Shown here in pieces: positions 34,801 to 46,600 of a DNA stretch of 64,000 bases (its first letter is position 1; each line of letters opens with the position of its first letter). This stretch comes from Chrysaora quinquecirrha. Its lineage: Eukaryota; Cnidaria; Scyphozoa; Semaeostomeae; Pelagiidae. Location of the stretch: contig JACTAT010000051.1 of the NCBI GenBank assembly GCA_014526335.1, positions 1,898,411-1,962,410 on the forward strand, written 5' to 3'. The notes beneath the pieces were generated by a model. The model worked only from the letters and a program-made list of their open reading frames with translations, did no database searches and had not been told where the DNA came from. Made by a program: the position numbers and the translations under genes.

Positions 34801-36808
34801 TCAGCCTGGTTTGGAAGCTTACATCCATCACACAACAGAACAGTTACAAGAAAAGCTTGAGGGGATGGATTCTACCCCCCCCCCTCCATCCCCCCGGTAG
34901 GATTAGGGTTCAACTAGAAGCAGTTGAGTTAAGGACTTTCTCTGCAGTCTGAAATGTTACCCAAATGAATTGAACGAGTGAAAAAACTGTATATGAGAAG
35001 AACAACATCAATTTTAGTGTCTGCGAAAAGTGTTTCAACGCCAGAAGGGAATAAAAAGCGTGTTCTTATCACTGAAAACTTAGACGCGTTTGTGGTCAGA
35101 TTTTCTCTTCACGTTTTTAATAACACCATCATTGCATTTAAATTTTATTCACACTTTGAAAGTGTGAAAATTGGTGTTGATATTCTTTAAGTAGCAAATA
35201 GATATATCTTCTATCAGTTTCTAATTTATCATTCTATCACGGTAACTGATAGGTACAAAATGATGATTATGGTTCTCGAATATTGTGTTGTTAGATAGCA
35301 ACTAAAAAGATGTTTTCGTTTTATCTTTGTTGATTTTATACTAGGTACTTCAAAATTTTTCATGATAGTCGTAGAATACATATTACCACGTGATTAACGA
35401 TGGTTCAAGATGGTTTTAAATTTTACGCGATGCCATCTTTTAGTGTTTACTGTTCAGCCATATGATCATAGACTAATTATTTGAATTCAATGACCCGAGT
35501 AGTTAACAAGAACAATGCATTCTTGGTTCTTATAGGTCGTAACCAGTAAGAGAGAAGACTCATTTAATTATTTGAACCACTTAATAAGTTTGAGTATAAC
35601 TATAACCTAAGTATGAATAGGCTTCTCCAATTCTGACTTCTTTTTTCTCTTATATCGTAAATCGTAGCTACATGTCTATGTTCTTCATTCGTTATAAAAT
35701 GTATTCTTCTATAAAACGAGTGTTTTATTGCAACAATAAGATAGTATTACAGGTACTACTTGCCATAGCTTTATTAGTTTGTCAAACTCTGTCACCATTG
35801 ATAATCATATTTTGGTTCGCTTGTCTTGTACAAGGCATGCATCACCCGTTATAGTGAGCTTCTACCAGTATTCAATGATTTATTCTATTCAATTGTTTTC
35901 AATATCTTCTGCACATGCTTTGATTTTTTATTCTTAATTCATCATTTACTCAAAATACCATAATTTCTCTTGGCTTTCTCTCTCTCTCGTTTTCATTTCT
36001 TCTCTTTCATGATCATCACTATCATACTTTATATGTTCAAAGACACCATTTGAAATCATTAGTATAGCAACTGAAGTAGTATAATGTTCAAAGATGACTA
36101 CTGAAGACAAAAAAGGAGTCATGATCATGTGATTAGGAATGCAAGTGAAGTGGACGTAGCACCAGTTAACTGACAAATGGAAAATGAAGCGTTTTATGTT
36201 TTCCAATTTATCTACTCAAAAAGAACACCCGTAAACTCAGTCTAGCTGGTTATACTTGATTCCATTGTTAACGTGCAAACATAGATAGATACAGTATCGA
36301 AATACCAAAGACTCAATTTTCATATGAACAAGCATGAATTAGCCATGGTAAGATGCTAAGATTATTATGTGGAACGAATAGTTCTTTTGGATTTCACTAG
36401 CACTTTGCCTGTTTATTATGAAAGAACTGCAAACCGAATGCTTTAAATGACGAGGTATCTTAACTGACTATGTTTTATAACATCTTAAAGTTTAGATAAT
36501 TAAGAGTAACAAGAACCTCTTCAATTAATCAGTTAACTGTACAAACATGTGGAAAACACGCTTATAGCTAGGTTTTCAACATTCATTCCGACTACATAGT
36601 GTTGTAAACGATATTTATTTAATTGTCGTAGATTATGTTTAGTTGATTTTCGTTCATGAATGCTTTCCTTTTCAGGGGAGATTAATTTCTTTTAGTATCT
36701 CTAGTGTTCCCTTGATAGTAACTGAATTGTTAATTTCTTTTTTATTTTATAGTTTTTCAGGTATCATCGATCAAAAAGGTATTAAAGAAGTTGCATTGGT
36801 GTTTCAAA
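28851..36808. other. Gene-poor AT-rich region upstream of SIX3/6
   Basis: Eight kilobases without a gene I can support. Seen in it: a (ctt)n/(gtt)n tract at about 29880-29930, three TGACAG cores at 31334-31368, a poly-C tract at about 34877-34887, and a possible non-coding exon end (ttattttg|gtaagt) at about 31560. A developmental homeobox gene downstream makes this a likely place for enhancers, which cannot be recognised by eye. Open frames of 60-90 codons show no family similarity. Confidence 0.5.
31334..31368. promoter_or_regulatory. Cluster of three TALE-homeodomain (MEIS/PREP/TGIF) core sites
   Basis: TGACAG occurs at 31334-31339 and 31341-31346, and CTGTCA (the same core inverted) at 31363-31368. 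TGACAG is the known MEIS/PREP/TGIF core. Binding is inferred, not shown. The cluster lies 5.4 kb upstream of the SIX3/6 start. Confidence 0.35.
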
Positions 36809-38116
36809 ATGTTGCATCATCATCATCATCATCACCATCACCGTCCTCCTGTGCCATCTTTGCCTTTTTCTCCATGTCAAATAGCACGTGTTTGTGAGAC
36901 TTTGGAAGAGTGTGGAGATGTTGAACGTCTTTCAAGATTTTTATGGTCTTTACCATCAAGCCCTGAAGTATATGATCTTTTGCATAGTAATGAGTGTGTT
37001 TTAAGAGCCAGAGCATTAGTGGCTTTTCACACAGGCAATTATCATGAATTATACTTTATATTGGAGAACTTTAAATTCAAAAAAGATTCACATTTAAAAT
37101 TACAAGCAATGTGGTTAGAAGCTCATTACAATGAAGCAGAAAGACTGCGAGGAAGACCTCTTGGTCCTGTTGATAAATATCGAGTAAGAAAACGCTTCCC
37201 CTTACCAAGAACGATATGGGATGGTGAACAGAAGACACATTGCTTCAAAGAAAGGACACGAAAGCTTCTTCGAGAATTTTATCTTTCTGATCCATATCCT
37301 AGTCCAACTAAGAAAAGAGAATTGGCAGATGCAACTGGTTTGACAGCTACACAAGTAGGCAATTGGTTTAAAAATAGAAGACAAAGAGATCGTGCAGCAG
37401 CAGCAAAACATAAGTAAGTAGCTATTAAATTTATGCAATGCTTTGTTTAAGAAAATCATTTTATAAATCATACAAAGTTTAACTTTGCTACTGATGACGA
37501 TTATATCAAGAAAATTAACAATGACATTGAAGGGAGCAATTAACGATGTAGATGATTTTCTTTTCAAAGGGTCATGCTAGCCACGAGATCGCGCAATTCT
37601 ACTATAATGGTTTACCAAATAAGCAAATTTCGCAAATTTCAGGATTAATGATGATATTCTGTTTTTGATTAAGGTCTGCCTATATAAGCTACTTATCTAA
37701 CCTTACTTCGCAAGAACAATGAATATAACAGTATTAAACAAGTATTTTGTGATTCTTTTTAATCCCAATTTGATATAGCAAAGCTGGTTATAGATCCTAC
37801 ATGTTTCTTTGGTTGAGGATAGCTCATTAATGCTGCTAATTAGGAGATGTCACTTGTCATTGAACTAATTCCCAATAAAAATGCAATATTGCAGAATTTG
37901 ATGTGTGTCATTTCTTCACTCAGGAGTAGCAAACATCAAGAAAATGATATGACAAGAGATGCTGATCTTGATTATCATGATGCAAGCGATTTTGCAGAAA
38001 AAGACGGAGAAAGTTCTCCTTTCACCTCATCAAATATGAACTGCTCTCCTGAATATGATGTGTGTAAGCCAAAAGAAAGATTACCACATTACGTTTATGG
38101 TAAAACATGTAGATAG
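36809..38116 (+). CDS. SIX3/6: SIX3/6-class (Optix) homeobox transcription factor, 2 exons
   Basis: Coding exons 36809-37413 and 37924-38116 join in phase 2 (cataa|gtaagt ... ctcag|gagtagc) to give 265 aa. A run of nine His (residues 3-11) is followed by the SIX domain (about 17-132; [21 protein letters not shown]) and the homeodomain (about 134-193; [22 protein letters not shown]). The class is SIX3/6 rather than SIX1/2 or SIX4/5 because of [38 protein letters not shown] and [20 protein letters not shown]. These nuclear factors pattern the anterior neural or apical region and eyes, often as repressors with Groucho. The acidic C-terminal tail of exon 2 shows no known motif. The N-terminus is much shorter than in vertebrate SIX3. 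A splice acceptor (tttttcag) about 50 bp before the ATG suggests an upstream 5' UTR exon. AATAAA lies at 38575-38580. Confidence 0.95.
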
Positions 38117-38574
38117 AACAATATTTGTCAAGAAACTTTCTGGTGTGAAATGCAGTTAATATAACCTAGTTGTTTGTATGTATCATATCAAATATATCTA
38201 TAGATGAAATTTAGTATCAAAAAGCTACAAGTTTGTAAATCAGGGGAAATAACAATTGACCGAGATCATAAGCATTGACACTGTTTTATTAATACATTAA
38301 AGAATGATGACTATAAAACGATTCAAATTGTCCTACACAAATTGACTTCTAATTTCAACTAAACTAAAAGCAAACATACTTCGTCAATTGTAAAGAAAGA
38401 ACTGCATCTGAGAAAGAACTGCTAGGGTCATATCATTATTTACTGCAAGTTAACATATTAAATTATTGTTGAATTAAGTAAATACTTAATGTAGATATAA
38501 AATGTAGAAGTGTGTAAAGCAAGCAAATTGATGGAAAATGAATTCGATTGAATGAAAAATCTTGTTCTTCTTTT

Positions 38575-38580
38575 AATAAA
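38575..38580 (+). terminator. Probable polyadenylation signal of SIX3/6
   Basis: Canonical AATAAA 459 bp after the SIX3/6 stop codon, in AT-rich sequence without another gene before it. Confidence 0.5.
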
Positions 38581-40643
38581 CTTCAATTACAAATAACCGC
38601 ATATTTCATCTTTATGTGCAAAAATGAATAATGTTTGATAACAACGAATTACTTAAAACAGTAAAAACTGTGAAGAGCAGTTGTTTTTCAGTCTTAAGTG
38701 AGTTATCATTCAATTTTATGAAATTTTTCAGGAGTGTCCTAATCCTGTTGGTTTTTCTTCTATTCTTTAAAGGTATATTTTTCTTTGATTTCACTCTATA
38801 ATGACCAGCATCCGCATTAAAGAAATGATCAAGAAGAAGTGGTATTAATTTCCTAAAAATACAACATACAACCTTTTTCAAATGAAGTAACTAATATACT
38901 GAGTGTTGTTAAGTCTCGCTTCCATGTGAAATGCTTAGATAGCTGTGATTGTAGATATGACAAAACAGTGAACATCTGCAAACTTTAAGTAATTTTCTTA
39001 ATGATAAAACAATAATTGTACAAGTTCATTAGATGAAAATGAATACACTTGGCTTTGGATTAAATCTTTGCTAATCTGATTTTCTGTGATTAAGAATGAC
39101 CTGGTTTTCCAAGTAGCAAGCAACTGAACTCTTCTCTGCAAAGAATAAAAGTATAATCAACGTTCAAAAATTATTAAATGATTGTTCTTGTGTTTGCTTT
39201 CATCATTATGAAATGTATCTTTCATTTTAATTAACATTGAATACATCGCATAGACTGCAGAATCATCTTTTTAGCAAAACGTACTGTTTTGTGATAATGT
39301 ACAGTATATGCGCACAGACTGCTATCATATTCATGTGGGTGTGTAGCTAAAGATTAGTTCTCTTGATACACAGCCTATGACAAGCGATTTGATACAATGA
39401 TGGATTCAGAATTATACACTTTTTTAATAAGCAACTGGACTTTTGTCCAGCCCTCAAAGTTGCTTAAAATGTAAGACATTTTAGCTCTCGAGGTTGCTTA
39501 AAATTTGCCAAACATTTTTTGTACCTAACAGCCACCAATGATTTCGCGGGTCAAAATCGTCAACTGTTATGCCTGCAACACGACTATTGGAAGACAGTGA
39601 ATGGAAAAATGTTAGCTAACGAACTTCAACATGCAAAACATAGAAACAAGCAATTTCCTAACAACAAGATAGTGTATATTCTTGGTTGTTTGACTTCTTA
39701 GTTGCTTACAGAATTCAATTGAGCTCTCAAGTTGCTTAATGTTAAGGTCAGTTCAGCCCTAGTTGCTTATTGAGCGGTTGCTTATTTTAAAAAAGTGTTT
39801 GTACAGTGATTATCATGTTGGGAAACAGCGACATCCTTATCACGAGTCTTGATATCAGTGAACTAGATAAGAAAAAAATTGTTCATAATTTTAAGAGAAT
39901 ATTCGCATAAATGATTCATACATGTTATGTTTGATTTTATACTATCAAAGTTGATATTGCAGTGAATTGAACAAAGCTATTTGTAACAAGATAAAACTAA
40001 TTTTCTCAAGCATAATTATATCTTTTTCTGTCATTCGTACAATGAAAATTTCTCATCTAAACTGGGAACACGCAGGATATTTAATGAATGAAGCAAATTA
40101 ATAGCAATCTACTTTTATTGTTGAAGCTATAAATTTGGATAAACAATATGAAGAAGTGTAACAATGACAAATAAAATTGATATCTGCTGTTTTTCAAATG
40201 GGAGGTTACTTTATGTGAATCTTCTATAACCTTCAATTGATAATGAAACTAAATGATTAAATAGTGTCGCTGTTGCAGCTGCTTTTAATTGTAATGATGT
40301 AATCGTTTAGTTTCAGAAATCAACTTAACACTGAATATTCATGCAGCACGGTAATTTTTTCTTTAAAGCAGTTAACCTCTTCACTAGCCTGCTAATTCAA
40401 ATTTCTGTAGATCGATAAAGAACCTTAGGGGCTAATCAGAGAAAGGAGGCACTTTCTTTGTTAATTTTTAAATGGAGGTGCACTGAGCCTACTTTCGGGG
40501 GGGGGGGGTGCGCTTACGCTTGTGGTATGTGCTTATGTGCTGACGAAAAGTTCTTGTTCTTCTTTGTTTTGCAGTTAATGTCTTTTGTTGCTGCTGTTGT
40601 TGTGTTGTTGTTGTTGTAATTTGTTAATGCCGAAAGTGTCAAA
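38581..40643. other. Intergenic DNA between SIX3/6 and VIPAS39
   Basis: No gene seen. Contains a TIR element (39416-39798), a run of about 13 G at 40497-40509 and a (ttg)n tract at about 40585-40617 immediately before the VIPAS39 start. Confidence 0.5.
39416..39798. mobile_element. Small TIR element (MITE), about 383 bp
   Basis: acacttttttaataagcaac at the left end matches the reverse complement of the right end (gttgcttattttaaaaaagtgt) apart from two extra bases. The motif gttgctta recurs four or five times inside as part of aaagttgcttaaaatg-type blocks. No coding capacity. Superfamily and target duplication are not clear. Confidence 0.5.
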
Positions 40644-43600
40644 ATGGCGTTCAACAAAGGAAGAGTTGTTTCTTTCTCTGACCTGAAGACAAATTTTGAC
40701 AGCGAGCTGAGCGAGTCGGAGGTTTTGCAAAATATACTTAATGAAGAAGTAAGTGCACTTTATAGCTTGATTAACTTTTTTGATGTTTTTTAGCTTCGTA
40801 TAGGAGAGGGTTTCAGATGTGCTGATGTTATTTCCGCAGAAATCCTGTTGTTTTCAGTTTTTATTTTCATATAAAACCTCTTGTCTCTTCTTTGTTTTAG
40901 GAAATTCTCTCAGGGTCAAATTCAGCAGAAAGGTTAGGTATTTATTTGTTTTGATCTGCAAGTTTATACCTAATCAATGAAAATACCTAATGTTTATACT
41001 ATTTATTGATTTTTGAAATGATATATGGCTATTGCCTTTTTCGTTCATAATAAAACAGAAAGTTGATCAACTCTTCCTAATTATATTTAATTTCAGTAAA
41101 AATAGAAACAGAAATGCATTTGACTGGGATAAAGAAGAGGAATCCATGGAAAATCTTGCAATGGAAATGTTTGGAAGTAACATGATGGGAATAAAACAGC
41201 ATGACTATGAAATCACCCATGAATTTCTTAAACATTCTAGAACAGAAGGAGGGTTACAAGATGTTTCTGATGCATTCATAATGAAACAGGAAACCTTAGA
41301 TGGTAACTTAGTACTTTTTTATATGCGTTTTGTTTCATTTGCTGGTTGACAAGTGAAGAGTATTCTAATTTATGTACTTAGCTAAGAAAACCTTTTCCAG
41401 GGTGCAGCCTTGGAGAATCTGAAATGTGTATTGCCAAGCCCATAGCTTCTGCAAGAAAAAAATCAAGCTTTTCAGAACCAAAAAATCAACCTCCGTTAGT
41501 CAAAGGTTTGAAATATTTTTTACATTTGAGATAGTAAAATTATTTATCTGCTTGCTGCCAACCCCTGTTGATGACTCTGTGTTGAAGTGATTCATTGTAT
41601 AAAGGTAAAGGTAAAGGTCATGGCTCCTTATAGCATCGTTATCTATAACTAGGCATCTATAGCAGAGCTTTACAACTATTTACTCCCTTAGCTCAGGCCA
41701 TTTTTTTCATTGTTCCATTTTTGGTTTACTCCCTGGGGAGCATATATTGACTCATGTGCAGCCATATGGTCAATTCTACCAGGGTTATTAGGCCTTCATA
41801 ACTAAGGTACCAATGGTGCACCACCTTGGTGCAGTGTCAAAGAGAGCAAGGATTTTATACCTTTGTGCTCCCTAGCCTGGATTTGAACCACAGACCTTGA
41901 GCCCAATTGGGCAAAAGCTAATCACTATGCTAAGCTGCTCTCTATTATGTGCATGTGCACATTGCACATCTCTTGTGCCTTTAAAATGAAATACATTAAG
42001 ACATGCTCCTTTAAAGAGAAGTTAAGATTAATGAGAGGAAAATGGTCTCTTGAGGGAAAATAAGAAGCTGAAAAGAAGGGGTGGAAGAGATATGGCTGTC
42101 CAATGCAATAAGTTATTCAGTGGAAAATACACAGCAAGTTTGAAGTTAGGCCTGAGAGGTAGAATTGACAAGGACAAGGACATTGACAGAAGTTAAGAGG
42201 TTGCAGAGAAGTAGTTCCACAGATAAGGCTCACAAACAAGGAAAATATTTGAAGAAAATCTTATTACAATTTGAGATCATTACCATCAATTGGCATTGGT
42301 AGGATGGATAAGAACAGGCAATTTTGGAAAAAAGCACAAAGTCCATTAAAAGCCTTGGAAAGGCAAGTTTGTTAACAAGTAATGGAACAAAGAATATTCC
42401 ATGTAATGAAGAGAATCTGTGAAGGAAAAACAAGACTGCACAAAGACAGGCAACTTTGAGAGAAAGCTTAAGGCTGTTATAGAAAGAAGAATGTAGTGAT
42501 ACGACTGATGGGATGTTATAAGACTGAAGATTTGTCTGGCACCATCTACAATGTTTAGATGACTACAAGGATCATCATGGATAAAGACAGGTATTGATGT
42601 GAGATAGCACACCCCTAGAGAAAACGAGGAAGGGATAAGGTTGTCAAGCAGATATAGGACTGTAGATCTGCCTGGAATCATCTATAGTGTTAACATGGGT
42701 TCGAGGATTAGAATAGATAACAAGAAGCATTGATATGAGATAGCGCACGTCTGCTAAAAAGCCTTTGAATTGATGAAAGTGACAACCAGTTAAAGGACTA
42801 AAGATTTGATTGGCACCACCAACATTGTTCAGATGGCTGCAAAGATTATAATTGACGAAGACGAGCATTGATGTGAGATAGAACAAGCCTGCTAAAAGCA
42901 ATTGAAGGGATGAAGTTAACAAGCAGATATGGGACTGAAGATTTGCCTCGAATGATCTACAGTGTTGAGGTGGCTGCAAAGATTATAATTGACGAAGACG
43001 AGCATTGATGTGAGATAGAACAAGCCTGCTAAAAGCAATTGAAGGAATGAAGTTAACAAGCAGATATGGGACTGAAGATTTGCCTCGAATGATCTACAGT
43101 GTTGAGGTGGCTGCAAAGATTATAATTGACGAACGAAGACGAGCATTGATGTGAGATAGAACAAGCCTGCTAAAAGCAATTGAAGGAATGAAGTTAACAA
43201 GCAGATATAGGACTGAAGATTTGCCTCGAATGATCTACAGTGTTGAGGTGGCTGCAAAGATTATAATTGACGAAGACGAGCATTGATGTGAGATAGAACA
43301 AGCCTGCTAAAAGCAATTGAAGGAATGAAGTTAACAAGCAGATATGGGACTGAAGATTTGCCTCGAATGATCTACAGTGTTGAGGTGGCTGCAAAGATTA
43401 TAATTGACGAAGACGAGCATTGATGTGAGATAGAACAAGCCTGCTAAAAGCAATTGAAGGAATGAAGTTAACAAGCAGATATAGGACTGAAGATTTGCCT
43501 CGAATGATCTACAGTGTTGAGGTGGCTGCAAAGATTATAATTGACGAACGAAGACGAGCATTGATGTGAGATAGAACAAGCCTGCTAAAAGCAATTGAAG

Positions 43601-46600
43601 GAATGAAGTTAACAAGCAGATATAGGACTGAAGATTTGCCTCGAATGATCTACAGTGTTGAGGTGGCTGCAAAGATTATAATTGACGAAGACGAGCATTG
43701 ATGTGAGATAGAACAAGCCTGCTAAAAGCAATTGAAGGAATGAAGTTAACAAGCAGATATGGGACTGAAGATTTGCCTCGAATGATCTACAGTGTTGAGG
43801 TGGCTGCAAAGATTATAATTGACGAACGAAGACGAGCATTGATGTGAGATAGAACAAGCCTGCTAAAAGCAATTGAAGGAATGAAGTTAACAAGCAGATA
43901 TAGGACTGAAGATTTGCCTCGAATGATCTACAGTGTTGAGGTGGCTGCAAAGATTATAATTGACGAAGACGAGCATTGATGTGAGATAGAACAAGCCTGC
44001 TAAAAGCAATTGAAGGAATGAAGTTGACAAGTAGTCGTAGGACTGAAGATTTGCCTCGAATGATCTACAGTGTTGAGGTGGCTGCAAGGATTAGAATGGA
44101 TGTAGACGAGCATTGATGTGAGATAGAACAAGCCTGCTAAAAGCAATTGAAGGAATGAAGTTAACAAGCAGATATAGGACTGAAGATTTGCCTCGAATGA
44201 TCTACAGTGTTGAGGTGGCTGCAAAGATTATAATTGACGAAGACGAGCATTGATGTGAGATAGAACAAGCCTGCTAAAAGCAATTGAAGGAATGAAGTTG
44301 ACAAGTAGTCGTAGGACTGAAGATTTGCCTCGAATGATCTACAGTGTTGAGGTGGCTGCAAAGATTATAATTGACGAAGACGAGCATTGATGTGAGATAG
44401 AACAAGCCTGCTAAAAGCAATTGAAGGGATGAAGTTAACAAGTAGTCGTAGGACTGAAGATTTGCCTCGAATGATCTACAGTGTTGAGGTGGCTGCAAGG
44501 ATTAGCATGTATGTAGACGAGCATTGATGTGAGATAGAACAAGCCTGCTAAAAGCAATTGAAGGGATGAAGTTGACAAGTAGTCGTAGGACTGAAGATTT
44601 GCCTCGAATGATCTACAGTGTTGAGGTGGCTGCAAGGATTAGCATGGATGTAGTTGAGCATTGATGTGAGATAGAACAAGCCTGCTAAAAGCAATTGAAG
44701 GGATGAAGTTAACAAGTAGTCGTAGGACTGAAGATTTGCCTCGAATGATCTACAGTGTTGAGGTGGCTGCAAGGATTAGAATGGATGTAGACGAGCATTG
44801 ATGTGAGATAGAACAAGCCTGCTAAAAGCAATTGAAGGAATGAAGTTGACAAGTAGTCGTAGGACTGAAGATTTGCCTCGAATGATCTACAGTGTTGAGG
44901 TGGCTGCAAGGATTAGAATGGATGTAGACGAGCATTGATGTGAGATAGAACAAGCCTGCTAAAAGCAATTGAAGGGATGAAGTTAACAAGTAGTCGTAGG
45001 ACTGAAGATTTGCCTCGAATGATCTACAGTGTTGAGGTGGCTGCAAGGATTAGCATGGATGTAGACGAGCATTGATGTGAGATAGAACAAGCCTGCTAAA
45101 AGCAATTGAAGGGATGAAGTTAACAAGCAATTTTAGAACTTAATATTTGCATGAAATCATTTACTATGTTTAAGATGGCTGCAATGATTAGAATAGATGA
45201 TACGAGTATTGATGTGAGATAGAACAAACCTTCTAAAGGCAGTTGAAGGGATGGATTTGACGAGCAGATATAGGACTGAAGATTTTGCCTGGTATTATCT
45301 CTATTGTTCAGATTTTCTGACAAAGTTATTACAGTTAAAAAATGCTTAAGGCCGGCATTGCTCTTACTATGGCGTGAAAGAGAGCTGACCTTGACTTTTG
45401 TTACCTTTCTCCTTCGTTCTTAAAATGTTTCGTGGATATGCCTGTAACTGAGAAGCCTTTACTTGCACGCTCTTATGTTTAATGTTGACATATTCTGACT
45501 ATTTATTTTGTCACATCAAATACCTAAACTTCGTTCATACCATGACCATATTTGTTGCGAAAGTAACCGTTATAAGATATATCGGATTTAAATTCGTACC
45601 TTTTTTTTCTTTTTCTCGATGGTCCATGCTCCCACTCCCCTGCTACGAACAGAATTATCTTAGTGACGTAAATTGTTTTTTCATTTTCCAGTCGATCATT
45701 TTGAGAAGTCTATAGCAATCCCTCAAAGTTCTGAACTTCAAGACTTAAGCGATGGTAAGTTTTAGTTACCGTTTTAATCCATTTAATCATTGTTAACTAC
45801 CTGTATGCACCAATTTACCTCTGGGTGTCTTCTATTTTACTTTGTTATTATTTTATTGTTTTAGTTGTCAATGAGAAACCGCAAATATCTGCAAGAGAGT
45901 TCAATGCCTTGAAGCAGAAATTACTCGAATCCAAGCATACTATAGAGGTATCGTGACGTCATCAACTATAACTTTTACCAGTTGCTTGAGAAAAGCACTT
46001 AGTCTAAAGTCAATTCAATTCAATGTAATGAACGGTCACCTTTGTGTTATAATCAGTTGCTTTACTCTTATAAATGCTTGCTTGATTTTAATGAATAGAT
46101 ATTTTTTGTCATAGGCCTAAGATGTAATTACCTGAATGTATTTATCAGTTGCGTAAAAATTTAGTTTAGTGTAATTGAGGGTTAGTTGGTTGTAATACAT
46201 GGTTCACTCTCACTTAACTGTCGAAGTATAATTAAAAATCACCCAAACAGTATCTTGAGTGTGTAGTTACTCACCGTAGTCTATAATAAAAAACTTCTGC
46301 ATGATATTTGCAGATTTTTATGTACAATATCTTCAGACAATATAATATCTTTATTCTTTCAGGATTTAAAGAGTGAAAAATGGAAAGTGATGACTCCACA
46401 AAATATGATTAAGAGAGTTGTTTTGGGCAAGGTTATATATGATGTTGTACAGTTGACATCCGCTATCTCGACTGCCCGCTATCTCGAACATTCGCTATCT
46501 CGAACGATTTTCCATTTCCCCTCGTTTTGGTATAAGGGTTTGTATAGAAAAATCATCCGCTATCTCGAACCCCGTTATCTCGAACATTCGCTGTCTCGAA

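Noticed and set aside
42644..45046. Many 66-111-codon minus-strand frames (MQPPQHCRSFEANLQS...)
   Set aside because: They recur with the 137-bp satellite period inside a VIPAS39 intron and do not form a gene.
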